NCBI RefSeq assembly: GCF_000513115.1
Contig: NZ_BAUU01000027.1
Span: 1-64,000 of the forward strand
Reading direction: 5' to 3'
Length of the DNA stretch: 64,000 nucleotides
Source of the DNA: Halalkalibacter hemicellulosilyticusJCM 9152
Lineage (GTDB): Bacteria; Bacillota; Bacilli; Bacillales; Bacillaceae_D
Position numbers and translations under genes: made by a program. Positions within the stretch are counted from its first letter, which is position 1. Every line of letters starts with the position of its first letter. Below the pieces are notes generated by a model. The model saw nothing but the letters and a program-made list of their open reading frames with translations, had not been told where the DNA came from and did not search any database. Positions 48,353 to 57,209 of the stretch are shown here, piece after piece.

Positions 48353-48390
48353 TTAGCGTGGGTTTTATGTCAAACTGTTGGTGGTACCCC
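48353..48390 (-). repeat. Right 38-bp terminal inverted repeat of the Tn3 element
   Basis: Its reverse complement begins GGGGTACCACCAACAGTTTG and matches the left repeat at 33 of 38 positions. Confidence 0.93.
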
Positions 48391-48395
48391 AGGCT
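48391..48395. repeat. Target site duplication, right copy (AGGCT)
   Basis: Identical to 40646-40650. Confidence 0.9.
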
Positions 48396-48528
48396 TTTCT
48401 TTGTTCGTCCTTTTTTTTACTCCTAACCAATTTAATGCTTATTACATCCTATGGAGTTTCAAGGGTTAAAGAATTAGATTTGAGGCAAGAATTATTTGTG
48501 AAACTCTCGCACAGGAAGTGATTGATTT

Positions 48529-50766
48529 ATGCAAGAACTAATTTTAAATATTAAGAAAAAATCAGTCTTCGTAAAATTACAACCAGAATTAATAAAAGAT
48601 CTATCCCTGACTTTTTTCTTTGCATTTTCGATGATCATGTTTGAAATTTTTTTAACACGTTTGTTTGCAGTTATTTTTGATTACAATTATGTATTTCTTG
48701 TCATCTCGTTAGCTACATTAGGAATTGGAATTGGAGGATATTTTGCTTATCAGTTTCCTATTCTTTTCCGTAGTCTATATCCACTTGCACTATGTGGGCA
48801 AGGTGTTTTGCTAATAGGTGTAACGTCATTAATTTATCTTACGCCATTTCAAGGCATCACCTTTTACTCCATTCTCTCAACAGTACCATTTTTGTTTACT
48901 GGTTATATTTTAGCTAGTATTTTTCAAAAATTACATACTAAAGTTCATGTTGTTTATTTCATCGATTTAGTCGGAGCAAGTTTTGGGGCGAGTTTTGCCA
49001 TTCTCTTGATGAATCATTTATCCCCTATTCCAATGATATCTATGATATCACTTGCTTTATTTTTAGTTGGGAGTATTCTCGTATTTACTCATTTAAAAAA
49101 AGCTGCAAAAGTTATGTTAATCATGATACTAGCCTTATTGATGTTAAATATATTTTCTCCTTTCTTAACAACGGACCGTTTTTTGTCTTATCAAACAAGT
49201 CCATATACAACGTTTTCTGAACAAGAGGGAAACATTATCTATTCTGAATGGGATTCATTTTCACGCACTGATGTTTACGATGCAAAAGACGGAGATTTTT
49301 TGTATATGACGATAGACGGAGGTGCTGTTTCTTCGATTTCTCGTTTTGACGGAGACCTAAATACAGTAGACTATTTGCAAATGAATACAAGTGATTTAGC
49401 TTTTCAGAATCCAAAAGAAAAAGAGAGGGCATTGATTATTGGAAGTGGTGGTGGACAAGAAGTCTTATCTGCTGAAATGGCAGGCTATTCCAAGATTGAA
49501 GCTCTAGACATAAATAAAGGTAGCTTTAACGCCGTTCATTCACTTCGATCATTTGCTGGGGATGTATTTGAACGAGATGGTGTCGAAACGATTGTAGCTG
49601 ATGGTCGAAATTATATTCGTGAGACAACAAATACTTATGATTTGATATTCCTTTCACTGGTAACAAAGCAATCTGATAGTGGACTAGGGTTAGCCTTAAC
49701 GGAAAATTTCATTTATACGAATGAAGCGTTACGTGACTATTTTAATAAACTCAAAGAAAATGGCCAACTTTCATTTCTACTTCACGACGAAAAGGAGCTA
49801 GCTAAAGTCATCCATAGTGCAGAAAGCTATTATCAAGAAAGGGGAATTCCATCTAATGAAATTAAAAATCACATAGCCGTTGTCGGTAGTCAACACATTT
49901 TTGGTCATGTAGTAGCCGAGCCGGGAAGCATCGAACGGCCACTGCTTATTTTGAAAAAGCATCCATTTACAGAAAAGGAAGCGACGAAACTTTTCGACTC
50001 TGCCGCGAATATCGCACAGCTCCCCTTACATGTTCCATATAGATTTGATCACTACAAAGATTTAGCAAACAGGCTTCATGATACGGCCATCCCTTTTAAA
50101 GCAAACCGAGATGCTCAGCCTTTCTTTTTTCATAAGAATGATGGGATTCCTTCTTTTTTATGGTTTGGTTTGATTCTTATAAGTCTTGGCGCTTCTGTAA
50201 TGAGTTTAATTTATCGAAAGCAAGTTCCAGTTGGAAGCATGGTTTATTTCAGTGGGATTGGAATCGGTTTTATGCTTATTCAAGTAACGCTGATACAACG
50301 CCTGACATTGCCTCTAGGGCATCCTACTTGGGCATTTGTTATCGTATTAACAACACTTCTTATTTCCGGTGGAATTGGAAGTGCCTATTCGACTAAATGG
50401 AAAAGAGAAGAGGATAGAAGATTTGTCCCAATATTACTTGTGGCATTTCTAACATCTGTCGTGTATCTATTAATTCATTTTTACTATCAGTCTGAGCTGG
50501 CACTCTCCACATTTCAAAGAACCTTGCTTGTCATTACTATGCTTATCCCAGTAGGTTTTTTTATAGGAATGCCATTTCCATATGGGATGAGTAGGCTTAA
50601 AAAACATCAAATTTCAATTAGTTGGGGGATCAACGGTTTAATGACGGTTGCCGGTTCAATAGTAGCAGCCATGTTATCTTTAACGTTTGGAATGAATCTT
50701 ACAATAATAGTAGGGGTTGTTGTTTATCTCTTGTTATTTATTTTTCAACCTCTGTTAAAAATGTAA
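48529..50766 (+). CDS. Membrane protein with spermidine-synthase-like methyltransferase-fold domain
   Basis: A 745-residue protein: seven or so N-terminal helices (residues 25-220), a Rossmann-fold domain (about 240-480) with the SAM/dcSAM-binding Gly-rich loop ALIIGSGGGQEVLSAEMAG and acidic EALDINKG, VADGRNYIR and TYDLIFLSL, then about seven more helices. This layout is seen in membrane spermidine-synthase-like proteins of uncertain function. The aspartates needed for polyamine synthesis are not certain. It starts 134 bp right of the transposon and ends at a hairpin. Confidence 0.8.
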   Translation: MQELILNIKKKSVFVKLQPELIKDLSLTFFFAFSMIMFEIFLTRLFAVIFDYNYVFLVISLATLGIGIGGYFAYQFPILFRSLYPLALCGQGVLLIGVTSLIYLTPFQGITFYSILSTVPFLFTGYILASIFQKLHTKVHVVYFIDLVGASFGASFAILLMNHLSPIPMISMISLALFLVGSILVFTHLKKAAKVMLIMILALLMLNIFSPFLTTDRFLSYQTSPYTTFSEQEGNIIYSEWDSFSRTDVYDAKDGDFLYMTIDGGAVSSISRFDGDLNTVDYLQMNTSDLAFQNPKEKERALIIGSGGGQEVLSAEMAGYSKIEALDINKGSFNAVHSLRSFAGDVFERDGVETIVADGRNYIRETTNTYDLIFLSLVTKQSDSGLGLALTENFIYTNEALRDYFNKLKENGQLSFLLHDEKELAKVIHSAESYYQERGIPSNEIKNHIAVVGSQHIFGHVVAEPGSIERPLLILKKHPFTEKEATKLFDSAANIAQLPLHVPYRFDHYKDLANRLHDTAIPFKANRDAQPFFFHKNDGIPSFLWFGLILISLGASVMSLIYRKQVPVGSMVYFSGIGIGFMLIQVTLIQRLTLPLGHPTWAFVIVLTTLLISGGIGSAYSTKWKREEDRRFVPILLVAFLTSVVYLLIHFYYQSELALSTFQRTLLVITMLIPVGFFIGMPFPYGMSRLKKHQISISWGINGLMTVAGSIVAAMLSLTFGMNLTIIVGVVVYLLLFIFQPLLKM

Positions 50767-50788
50767 ATCAGAAATGTGATTTTTCCTT

Positions 50789-50809
50789 AGCCAGAATTAA
50801 ATTCTGGCT
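50789..50809 (+). terminator. Hairpin after the spermidine-synthase-like gene
   Basis: AGCCAGAATT and AATTCTGGCT form a nearly closed 10-bp palindrome followed by CTTATTGTGTTATT. Confidence 0.55.
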
Positions 50810-50894
50810 CTTATTGTGTTATTGACATACCTTACTAGGGTAATGTAACTTTAGTTAGAATACATTGTTAAAACAAACAAGGTGGGAAGAATAG

Positions 50895-51533
50895 ATGAGT
50901 CAAACAGAGAAACTTGTTAAACTTGCTGTGAATGCTGGGATATCCTTTGGGGCAAAGTTAAATGCAAAACAATTACGAGTTCTAGCTGAATATATGAATG
51001 ATGATCAAGAATTGGAATTAACAACGTTTCAACAGCTCTATATTGATGTGTCTGAAAATAAACTGGAGTTAGTAAAAGGAAAATTTACAGAAGCTGGTTT
51101 AATCTGTTATCCGGTTGGAAGTTTTGTTAAAAGCCTTCGTACCTGTAATTTTTGTAAAGGATCGGAGGAAGAAGGGATGCCGGTAGCTATCGAGTTAAAT
51201 AAACGAATTGCGGGAAGGGAAGTGCCTTTTACCCTCAAACCAGCATATACGGGATGTCGAGTTGGTTGTGGTGAACCATTAATCAATGACATTGGGATTA
51301 TTAAAGTAGGTACAAATGAGTTCGATTTATACATCGGTGGCACAAGCAAGGGAGCAGATGCTAAGGTAGGTACATTGTTCAAGAAACAACTAGTACCTGA
51401 ACAATTATATGCGATGGTGGATGATATACTAGATCTTTATCACGAATTTGGAAAAAAAAGAGAACCGTTTTTCAAGTTTATTAATCGATTCGGCTTTGAA
51501 AATTTACAGCAGCAAGTTCTAAAAAAAAGATAA
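50895..51533 (+). CDS. Nitrite/sulfite reductase-like siroheme and 4Fe-4S domain protein
   Basis: A 212-residue single-module member of the nitrite/sulfite reductase family. The N-terminal ferredoxin-like half (residues 1-70) is followed by a cluster-binding region with RTCNFCKG and TGCRVGCGEPLINDIGII, the cysteines that hold the 4Fe-4S cluster and bridge siroheme. Full-length reductases are 500 residues or more; single modules act as small siroheme or iron-sulfur proteins of unclear role. GGTGGGAA precedes the ATG. Confidence 0.82.
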   Translation: MSQTEKLVKLAVNAGISFGAKLNAKQLRVLAEYMNDDQELELTTFQQLYIDVSENKLELVKGKFTEAGLICYPVGSFVKSLRTCNFCKGSEEEGMPVAIELNKRIAGREVPFTLKPAYTGCRVGCGEPLINDIGIIKVGTNEFDLYIGGTSKGADAKVGTLFKKQLVPEQLYAMVDDILDLYHEFGKKREPFFKFINRFGFENLQQQVLKKR

Positions 51534-51610
51534 ATGATAATCAAAAATTCAATCTACTGAAAGTAATAAACTGTTGACAGGATTTAGGAAGAAATAGGTT
51601 CAGCTAAGGT

Positions 51611-51644
51611 TGCGCTACTTATTACGTAGCGCACTTGTTTTTAC
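51611..51644 (+). terminator. Rho-independent terminator
   Basis: TGCGCTAC (51611-51618) pairs with GTAGCGCA (51626-51633), then CTTGTTTTT. Confidence 0.75.
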
Positions 51645-51686
51645 CTAGCCATTGGTATTCACTTCTTATCTTTAGCTTTACTATAA

Positions 51687-52049
51687 TTATGCACCCATAG
51701 CAAAGGCGCGACACCCTTGAGCACAATGTAAGCACATTTGACCACATCGTTGCGAAACTTCGTCTGGGTGATGTAAACAGTGGTTCCCGCAAACTTCACA
51801 AATATGGGCACATAACGAAGCAAGAGATTTAGCGAAGACGCTGCAACGGGCCATATATTTAGCAGTTAACGTACAAATATCAGCGCAGTCTCTAAGTAAT
51901 CGCAATTGCTCTTTTCTGTGACTTGAGCTGTCCATTTGCAAAATAGAATACTCGGTAAATTCACAAATAGCTTCACAATGTTGAACCGTTTCAAGTGCTC
52001 TGTGTTGTGACATGTGGTTTTCCATATGATAAGACATAGTATGATTCAA
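51687..52049 (-). CDS. Four-helix-bundle copper-binding protein (second copy)
   Basis: A 120-residue relative of the copper-storage protein at 33159, with 13 cysteines and a His/Met-rich N-terminal tail (MNHTMSYHMENHMSQH). The shared core is LLRDCADICTLTAKYMARCSVFAKSLASLCAHICEVCG against the RDCADIC and FCEMCAMICEAC of the first copy. Fewer thiols and more His suggest a smaller copper load or a transfer role. TTG 52049 is the furthest start; ATG 52037 is possible. Confidence 0.87.
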   Translation of the reverse strand: MNHTMSYHMENHMSQHRALETVQHCEAICEFTEYSILQMDSSSHRKEQLRLLRDCADICTLTAKYMARCSVFAKSLASLCAHICEVCGNHCLHHPDEVSQRCGQMCLHCAQGCRAFAMGA

Positions 52050-52331
52050 TTTAATTCCTTAAATTAAAAAAACTTATATCACAAGTTCATCGTATGTCTA
52101 GTTGATTACCTATGCTTTAGGCATTAGTCTAATTTTCAGGGTTTTACGAGTTCCAAACGGGCAGCTATTTAATTTCTCAGTATGATAAGATAAAAAACTA
52201 ACGAAGACTTCCTGGTCTCGATACTGCTTCGTTATTTTCAAGAATAACCTTTTCCATTCCATCATATTTTCATCACAATTTTTTTATATTCTTTTCTTGT
52301 AATGAACATACACTTATGAGGAGGAAATGGA

Positions 52332-52535
52332 ATGAAAATGAAGTTGGCTTTATTTGTATTAGCTGCAACCATGACAATTAGTACTCCTGCTTTTGCTAGT
52401 GGAAACGGAGTTGCGGAATGTGCGCAAATGTCGAAGGGACAACATGTAGCTATGTGTGCACAAAAAATGGAACGCGGGGTTTCTGACTGTGCCACTGCTC
52501 CTGAATGCCCTATGACAAGTGGATGTACGAATTAA
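52332..52535 (+). CDS. Small secreted Cys-rich protein
   Basis: A 67-residue protein: signal peptide with AFA-S cleavage site near residue 22, then a 44-residue mature chain with six cysteines and several Met (CAQMSKGQHVAMCAQKM, CATAPECPM). GAGGAGG precedes the ATG. Small exported thiol/Met peptides next to copper genes suggest extracytoplasmic Cu(I) binding; this is inferred. It is followed by a terminator. Confidence 0.72.
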   Translation: MKMKLALFVLAATMTISTPAFASGNGVAECAQMSKGQHVAMCAQKMERGVSDCATAPECPMTSGCTN

Positions 52536-52636
52536 TGAACCAGGATGGTTAGTCAATAAAACACTTAGTATCATAAAAGTTTTTAAGGAGATTTCCTTGT
52601 ATGAATACTGGTTAAATGAAAATAATAACAAATTAG

Positions 52637-52670
52637 ACTCGAGGATCTTTCAATCCTCGAGTTTCTTCTT
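52637..52670 (+). terminator. Rho-independent terminator
   Basis: ACTCGAGGAT (52637-52646) pairs with ATCCTCGAGT (52653-52662), followed by TTCTTCTT. Confidence 0.75.
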
Positions 52671-52843
52671 GCTATCTCTATGAAATTCCATTGACACTTG
52701 TAAGGAATCTGTTTGTTGGTTTTTTTCTCACTATGAACCTAGTTTCATGGATATTACGTAGTTTTTATTTTTACTTTTCATCATAAATCTATCACATTTT
52801 TCCGCTATAGTAAGAACGCTTGATTATAAAAGTAGGAGATAAG

Positions 52844-53659
52844 ATGATGAATTATATTTTTGAAAGTTACAGTTACCAAGAGCTATGGAATATAGGGTGG
52901 CTTATCCTTATTTTTCTTATTACATTTTTTTATTTCTATGTCACTAAAAAAGTTGCTAATAGGACCAGTAAAGGAAAAGCCGTATCGTTTGTTATAGGAG
53001 TATGGGTTTTTTATGTTGCAGTAGGAAGTCCACTTCACTTAATCGGACACAACTATTTGTTTAGTGCTCATATGCTTGAACAGGCAATAGTCTATTTTGT
53101 GGCACCACCATTGATTCTTATAGGACTACCTAATCAATTAACTAAGCATCCTTTCATCTCCAGGTTACTAAGCAGGGGATTACTAGGAGTATTGAGCAAA
53201 CCGATCATCGCATCGTTTTTATTTAATGGATTATTTTCCCTATACCATTATCCAAGTCTATTTGACTATTTACGTTTGAACCATCTATATCAATCTGTTT
53301 ATCATTTAATTCTCACAATATTAGCTTTTACAATGTGGTTATCCATTCTTCATTCCAAAAGTAATTACGAGTTATCTGAATTGAAAAGTTTAGGCTACAT
53401 TTTCTTAAATAGTGTATTAATTACACCGGTTTGCGCTTTAATTATCTTTTCTAATAACGTACTTTATACAACCTATATAAATGCTCCTCAATTGATCTCG
53501 TTCTTATCAATAAAAGATGATCAACAACTTGGAGGGATTGTAATGAAGCTGGTTCAAGAAGGGGTATTTATTACAATCATTGGAATACTTTTTTTCCGGT
53601 GGGCAAAAAAAGAAAGAAAAAAAGAAAATGTAGAAATACGAAATGAGGATGCTTCATAA
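52844..53659 (+). CDS. ctaG: Cytochrome c oxidase assembly factor CtaG (caa3 type)
   Basis: A 271-residue protein with seven membrane helices of the caa3_CtaG family, needed in Bacillus for making active cytochrome caa3 and probably for CuA/CuB copper delivery. Typical segments are GSPLHLIGHNYLFSAHMLEQAIVYFVAPPLILIGLP and LYHYPSLFDY, with conserved His residues facing outside. ATG 52847 is an equally good start after AGGAG. No oxidase subunits are in the window, so this is likely an auxiliary copy. Confidence 0.9.
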   Translation: MMNYIFESYSYQELWNIGWLILIFLITFFYFYVTKKVANRTSKGKAVSFVIGVWVFYVAVGSPLHLIGHNYLFSAHMLEQAIVYFVAPPLILIGLPNQLTKHPFISRLLSRGLLGVLSKPIIASFLFNGLFSLYHYPSLFDYLRLNHLYQSVYHLILTILAFTMWLSILHSKSNYELSELKSLGYIFLNSVLITPVCALIIFSNNVLYTTYINAPQLISFLSIKDDQQLGGIVMKLVQEGVFITIIGILFFRWAKKERKKENVEIRNEDAS

Positions 53660-53689
53660 AATTGATTACTATAAAGCGAGGTTTGTAAT

Positions 53690-54424
53690 ATGTATGATGT
53701 ATTTAATTCTATTAGTCGATTATTATATGATCCCTTAATTCAACTAATGTATGGTTTTGATCATATTCCGCTTTTAGCAGCGCTTATTATTGGAATTCTA
53801 GCAGCTGCTGCACCGTGTCAATTCACCGGAAATGTAGGTGCCATTACACTCTATGGGAATCGGTCTATCCAAAAAGCTATTCCATGGTCAGAAGTTATAT
53901 TCTTTCAACTTGGGAAAGTCGTTGTTTTTTCGGGGTTAGGATTACTAGTGTGGATATTAGGTTCTGAATTTCAACAAGAACTAATTGGTTACCTTCCATG
54001 GATACGTAAAATACTTGGGCCCATTTTTATCATAATCGGTCTTTATTTAGTTGGACTCATCACATGGAAATGGTCTATCGGTCTAAAACAAAGAGAAGCT
54101 GGTGATAAAAACAGAGGAAAATGGGGGGCATTTCTTTTAGGAAGTAGTTTTTCATTAGGATTCTGTCCAACCATGTTCTCAATCTTTTTCTTTTTGCTAA
54201 TGCCGTTAACCCTTTCTACTTCATACGGATTCATCTTACCAACTGTGTTTTCGTTTGGTACATCGATTCCTTTGTTCATTACAATGTATCTCATCTGGAC
54301 TTTTGGATTAAACGGGACACTTTTGAAAAAAGGAAGAAACATCGGAAAATGGATACAGAGAGTTGCAGGGGGCTTTCTGATCATACTTGGGATTTTAGAT
54401 ACAATAACTTATTGGGGGATTTAA
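53690..54424 (+). CDS. DsbD/SafE-like membrane protein
   Basis: A 244-residue polytopic protein with two repeated halves, each carrying a Cys-Pro or Pro-Cys motif in a helix: AAAAPCQFTGNVGAITLYG near residue 40 and LGFCPTMFSIFFF near residue 160. This is the layout of the CcdA/DsbD-beta/SafE (urease accessory UreH-like) superfamily, which moves electrons or metals across the membrane. It follows ctaG by 30 bp, suggesting a shared role in reducing or delivering copper. The substrate is not determined. Confidence 0.78.
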   Translation: MYDVFNSISRLLYDPLIQLMYGFDHIPLLAALIIGILAAAAPCQFTGNVGAITLYGNRSIQKAIPWSEVIFFQLGKVVVFSGLGLLVWILGSEFQQELIGYLPWIRKILGPIFIIIGLYLVGLITWKWSIGLKQREAGDKNRGKWGAFLLGSSFSLGFCPTMFSIFFFLLMPLTLSTSYGFILPTVFSFGTSIPLFITMYLIWTFGLNGTLLKKGRNIGKWIQRVAGGFLIILGILDTITYWGI

Positions 54425-54548
54425 GGAAGTATGTGTTGCATTAAACCATGATCTAATTCAAAAGGAAATTTATATTTTTTTCTTCAAAATTTCAACACAA
54501 TTACCTTTTATAATATAAATAGATTTAAAAATTAGGAGGTATTTGACT

Positions 54549-54755
54549 ATGGAAAATTTAGCTTATTATCTTCCACTATTATTATGTCCTTTAATGTTAG
54601 TGATGGTATTTTTCTTTATGAAAAGGATGTCTGATGGAAATAACAGTAATAAGAGTGAACCAAACGGAAAAGATTTACAAAAAAATATGAATCACTTAAT
54701 GGAACAAAATCAAAAGTTGATGAAGGAAATTGATTCTTTAAAAAGGTCACAATAA
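54549..54755 (+). CDS. Small membrane coiled-coil protein
   Basis: A 68-residue protein behind TTAGGAGG: one helix (YYLPLLLCPLMLVMVFFFMK) with a Cys-Pro in it, a polar linker and a C-terminal coiled coil (DLQKNMNHLMEQNQKLMKEIDSLK). The coiled coil closely resembles those of 30649 and 30907. It is followed after 15 bp by another small membrane gene and then a two-component system. Confidence 0.75.
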   Translation: MENLAYYLPLLLCPLMLVMVFFFMKRMSDGNNSNKSEPNGKDLQKNMNHLMEQNQKLMKEIDSLKRSQ

Positions 54756-54770
54756 TGGAAGGGAGTACGT

Positions 54771-54932
54771 TTGGAGAAATTATCAATTTTTGTTCCGATC
54801 ATACTTTTATTCTTACTAATAATTGCGATGATGATTCACTCTTATGCTACTATCAAAAGAAAACCAGAGGGTTATGAATTTTTGATTAATAAACAGAATG
54901 ACCCCTTCGATAAACGGGAAAAAAGTAACTAA
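54771..54932 (+). CDS. Very small membrane protein
   Basis: A 53-residue frame with a TTG start behind AAGGGAG: a transmembrane helix (IFVPIILLFLLIIAMMIHSY) and a basic/polar tail (RKPEGYEFLINKQNDPFDKREKSN). It is 15 bp downstream of the previous small gene and well placed for translation. No family is recognised. Confidence 0.6.
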   Translation: MEKLSIFVPIILLFLLIIAMMIHSYATIKRKPEGYEFLINKQNDPFDKREKSN

Positions 54933-55104
54933 CCTTATTGTAAGTTTATCCCACTTAACAAACTCACAATAGGTCTAAATTATAGTAAAATCAATCGGTG
55001 GAGGAGGCTTTTAATTGAGTTGTCTCCATTTTCTTCTTTTCAAGTAGATTTGTGTAAAAAAATATTTTATAAGTAAGATTCTTTATATAGAAAAGAGGGA
55101 GAAC

Positions 55105-55800
55105 ATGGACACTAAAATTCTAATTGTTGATGACGAATGGAATATGAGAAATCTAATTCGAATTCATTTATCCAAGCAAGGATATAACATAGTGGAAGCT
55201 GTGAATGGGAAAGAAGCGCTTAAAGAAATGAAATGTCATTCTTTTCAACTTATTATTTTAGATGTAATGATGCCAGAGATGGATGGTTGGGAAGTATGTG
55301 AAGAAATTAGAAAAGAAAATTTGGCTTTGCCTATATTAATGTTAACAGCTAGAACGGAGACAACGGACAAGGTGAAGGGACTCGATATTGGAGCGGATGA
55401 TTATTTAACTAAACCTTTCAAACCAGAAGAACTTATCGCACGAGTGAATGCACTTTTAAGAAGAGCTGTTGTAAATCAAACAACGCAAACAAAACAACTC
55501 CATTTCCACGAGCTGAAAATGGATGTGGATGATCATAAAGTTTTTGTTCAAGACAATCCTGTTCATTTAACCCCTAAAGAATTTGAGTTATTAAAATTAT
55601 TACTCTTGAATCCTAAGCAAGTGTTTAACCGGGACCAGTTACTTTTGAAAATTTGGGGAGTGAATTTTTTCGGAGATGAAAGAACGGTTGATTCTCACAT
55701 AAAAAGTATTCGTTTGAAATTAAAGAAAGAAGGGCTGAGCTTTACTATCATCGAAACGGTTTGGGGTGTCGGCTATAAGTTAAAGGAAATAGACACATGA
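55105..55800 (+). CDS. Two-component response regulator, OmpR/PhoB family
   Basis: A 231-residue regulator with receiver domain (DDEWNMR, phospho-Asp in LIILDVMMPEMDG, Lys in LTKPFKP) and winged helix (HLTPKEFELLKLLL, RTVDSHIKSIRLKL). It is clearly paralogous to the regulator at 2142. The kinase start overlaps its stop by four bases. Downstream genes suggest that the copper-related CopC-CopD fusion may be one target. Confidence 0.93.
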   Translation: MDTKILIVDDEWNMRNLIRIHLSKQGYNIVEAVNGKEALKEMKCHSFQLIILDVMMPEMDGWEVCEEIRKENLALPILMLTARTETTDKVKGLDIGADDYLTKPFKPEELIARVNALLRRAVVNQTTQTKQLHFHELKMDVDDHKVFVQDNPVHLTPKEFELLKLLLLNPKQVFNRDQLLLKIWGVNFFGDERTVDSHIKSIRLKLKKEGLSFTIIETVWGVGYKLKEIDT

Positions 55801-57209
55801 GATGGAATCGAATTGATGTAAAATTAGGGCTGACGATGATTACCGTTTTTTTATTAGTTTTCGCACCTTTTGTTTATGTCATTGATCAGGTTTTTTGTAA
55901 TTATTATTACAATAAGGCAAAAGAGGAAGCTCATCAATTAACGTCAAATTATGCCCAGATGATAGCGAATAATCAAATGTTAATGTCAACGCCAATGGTC
56001 GAAATGGCAGGAAATATTACACAAAAAAAAATCTTCTTACTAGACGAAGATGGAGATATGATCACGTTTACAGGTACGGATGATCTGGAAATAAACATTA
56101 AAGAGTTCGACTTGCAAAACCTTTTTGAAGGAAGGCCTGTTTTCTATGAATACGTAGAACCGTTCACTGACATTCCTTATCTTTTGTATGGTCATCCAAT
56201 AAATGCTGATCAATTCAAAGGTAGTCTGTTCATGTTATTTCCACTTAATGATATGTATGATTCGATGTCTACGGTAAGACAGTTGTTTCTTCTTGCTGGT
56301 GTTGGAGGTTTCTTTCTAGCTCTTGGGTTTACATTTATTGCTTCACGAAAGCTCTCGTCACCTTTACTTGAAATGCAGGCTGCAACAAAAAAGATTGCCA
56401 AAGGGGATTTAAATACAAAAGTGATTGTACGATCAAAAGATGAAATCGGTTCTCTTGCTGTTGGCATTAACAACCTAACTCAGGAACTAAAGAGGCACTA
56501 TGATACAAGAAGTGAATTCTTTGCTAGTATTTCTCATGAGTTAAAGACACCGGTTTCATATTTAATGGGTTATTCGGAAGTCTTGAAAGAAAAGCTGTAT
56601 CAGACGGAGGAAGAAAAAGAACAGTATTTATCAATCCTTGAACATGAAGCAACTCGATTAAATTATCTTATATCAGACTTGTTTGATTTGTCGAAGATGG
56701 AAGAAGGGAAGTTTGACATAAATAAGGAGTGGATCGATTTAACAGAACTTGCCGATAACCTCGATATGAAATATTCATTAAAAGCAAAAGAAAAAGATCT
56801 TCTATTTACGGTTAAAGTGGATGAAAACCTTTCCTTGTTTTATGGAGATGGAAAACGAATAGAACAAGTTTTTACCAACTTATTGGATAATGCGATGAGG
56901 CATACGACTAACGGTGAGGTAACCTGTGAGTTCAGGCAAGGTGATAATCAAATTAACATCATTATCAAAGATACCGGATCAGGAATTCCAGCCGACGAAC
57001 TTCCATTTATTTTTGATCGGTTTTACCGAGTAGAAAAATCTCGCTCAAGAGAATTCGGAGGGACCGGATTGGGATTAGCCATCGTTAAAATGTTAGTAAA
57101 GTTACACGGTGGTACAATAGATATAACGAGTAAGGAAAACGAAGGAACCCAATTTACTCTTTCTTTTCCTAATGATATTGGGAACAAGGAGAGGGGAGAA
57201 AAGATATGA
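55797..57209 (+). CDS. Sensor histidine kinase
   Basis: A 470-residue kinase, intact paralogue of the broken kinase at 2859. Helix 12-32, extracytoplasmic sensor of about 130 residues, helix 162-182, HAMP (SRKLSSPLLEMQAATKKIAKGDL), H-box FFASISHELKTPVSYLMG, ATPase motifs NLLDNAMRHT, DTGSGI and FGGTGLGLAIV. The sensor domain has no His/Met cluster like CusS, so copper sensing is not supported directly. Confidence 0.93.
   Translation: MRWNRIDVKLGLTMITVFLLVFAPFVYVIDQVFCNYYYNKAKEEAHQLTSNYAQMIANNQMLMSTPMVEMAGNITQKKIFLLDEDGDMITFTGTDDLEINIKEFDLQNLFEGRPVFYEYVEPFTDIPYLLYGHPINADQFKGSLFMLFPLNDMYDSMSTVRQLFLLAGVGGFFLALGFTFIASRKLSSPLLEMQAATKKIAKGDLNTKVIVRSKDEIGSLAVGINNLTQELKRHYDTRSEFFASISHELKTPVSYLMGYSEVLKEKLYQTEEEKEQYLSILEHEATRLNYLISDLFDLSKMEEGKFDINKEWIDLTELADNLDMKYSLKAKEKDLLFTVKVDENLSLFYGDGKRIEQVFTNLLDNAMRHTTNGEVTCEFRQGDNQINIIIKDTGSGIPADELPFIFDRFYRVEKSRSREFGGTGLGLAIVKMLVKLHGGTIDITSKENEGTQFTLSFPNDIGNKERGEKI

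Larger units (their letters stand above)
40651..48390. mobile_element. Complete Tn3-family transposon carrying cadmium resistance genes
   Basis: A 7740-bp element bounded by 38-bp terminal inverted repeats beginning GGGGTA, with 33 of 38 positions identical, and flanked by AGGCT duplications. It carries, on the minus strand, tnpR and tnpA, and on the plus strand cadC, cadA and cadD, plus a dead C39 peptidase fragment near the right end. A putative res region and the cad promoter lie between tnpR and cadC. tnpA as read has two frameshifts, so the element may no longer move by itself. The ends and duplication are direct sequence evidence. Confidence 0.93.
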
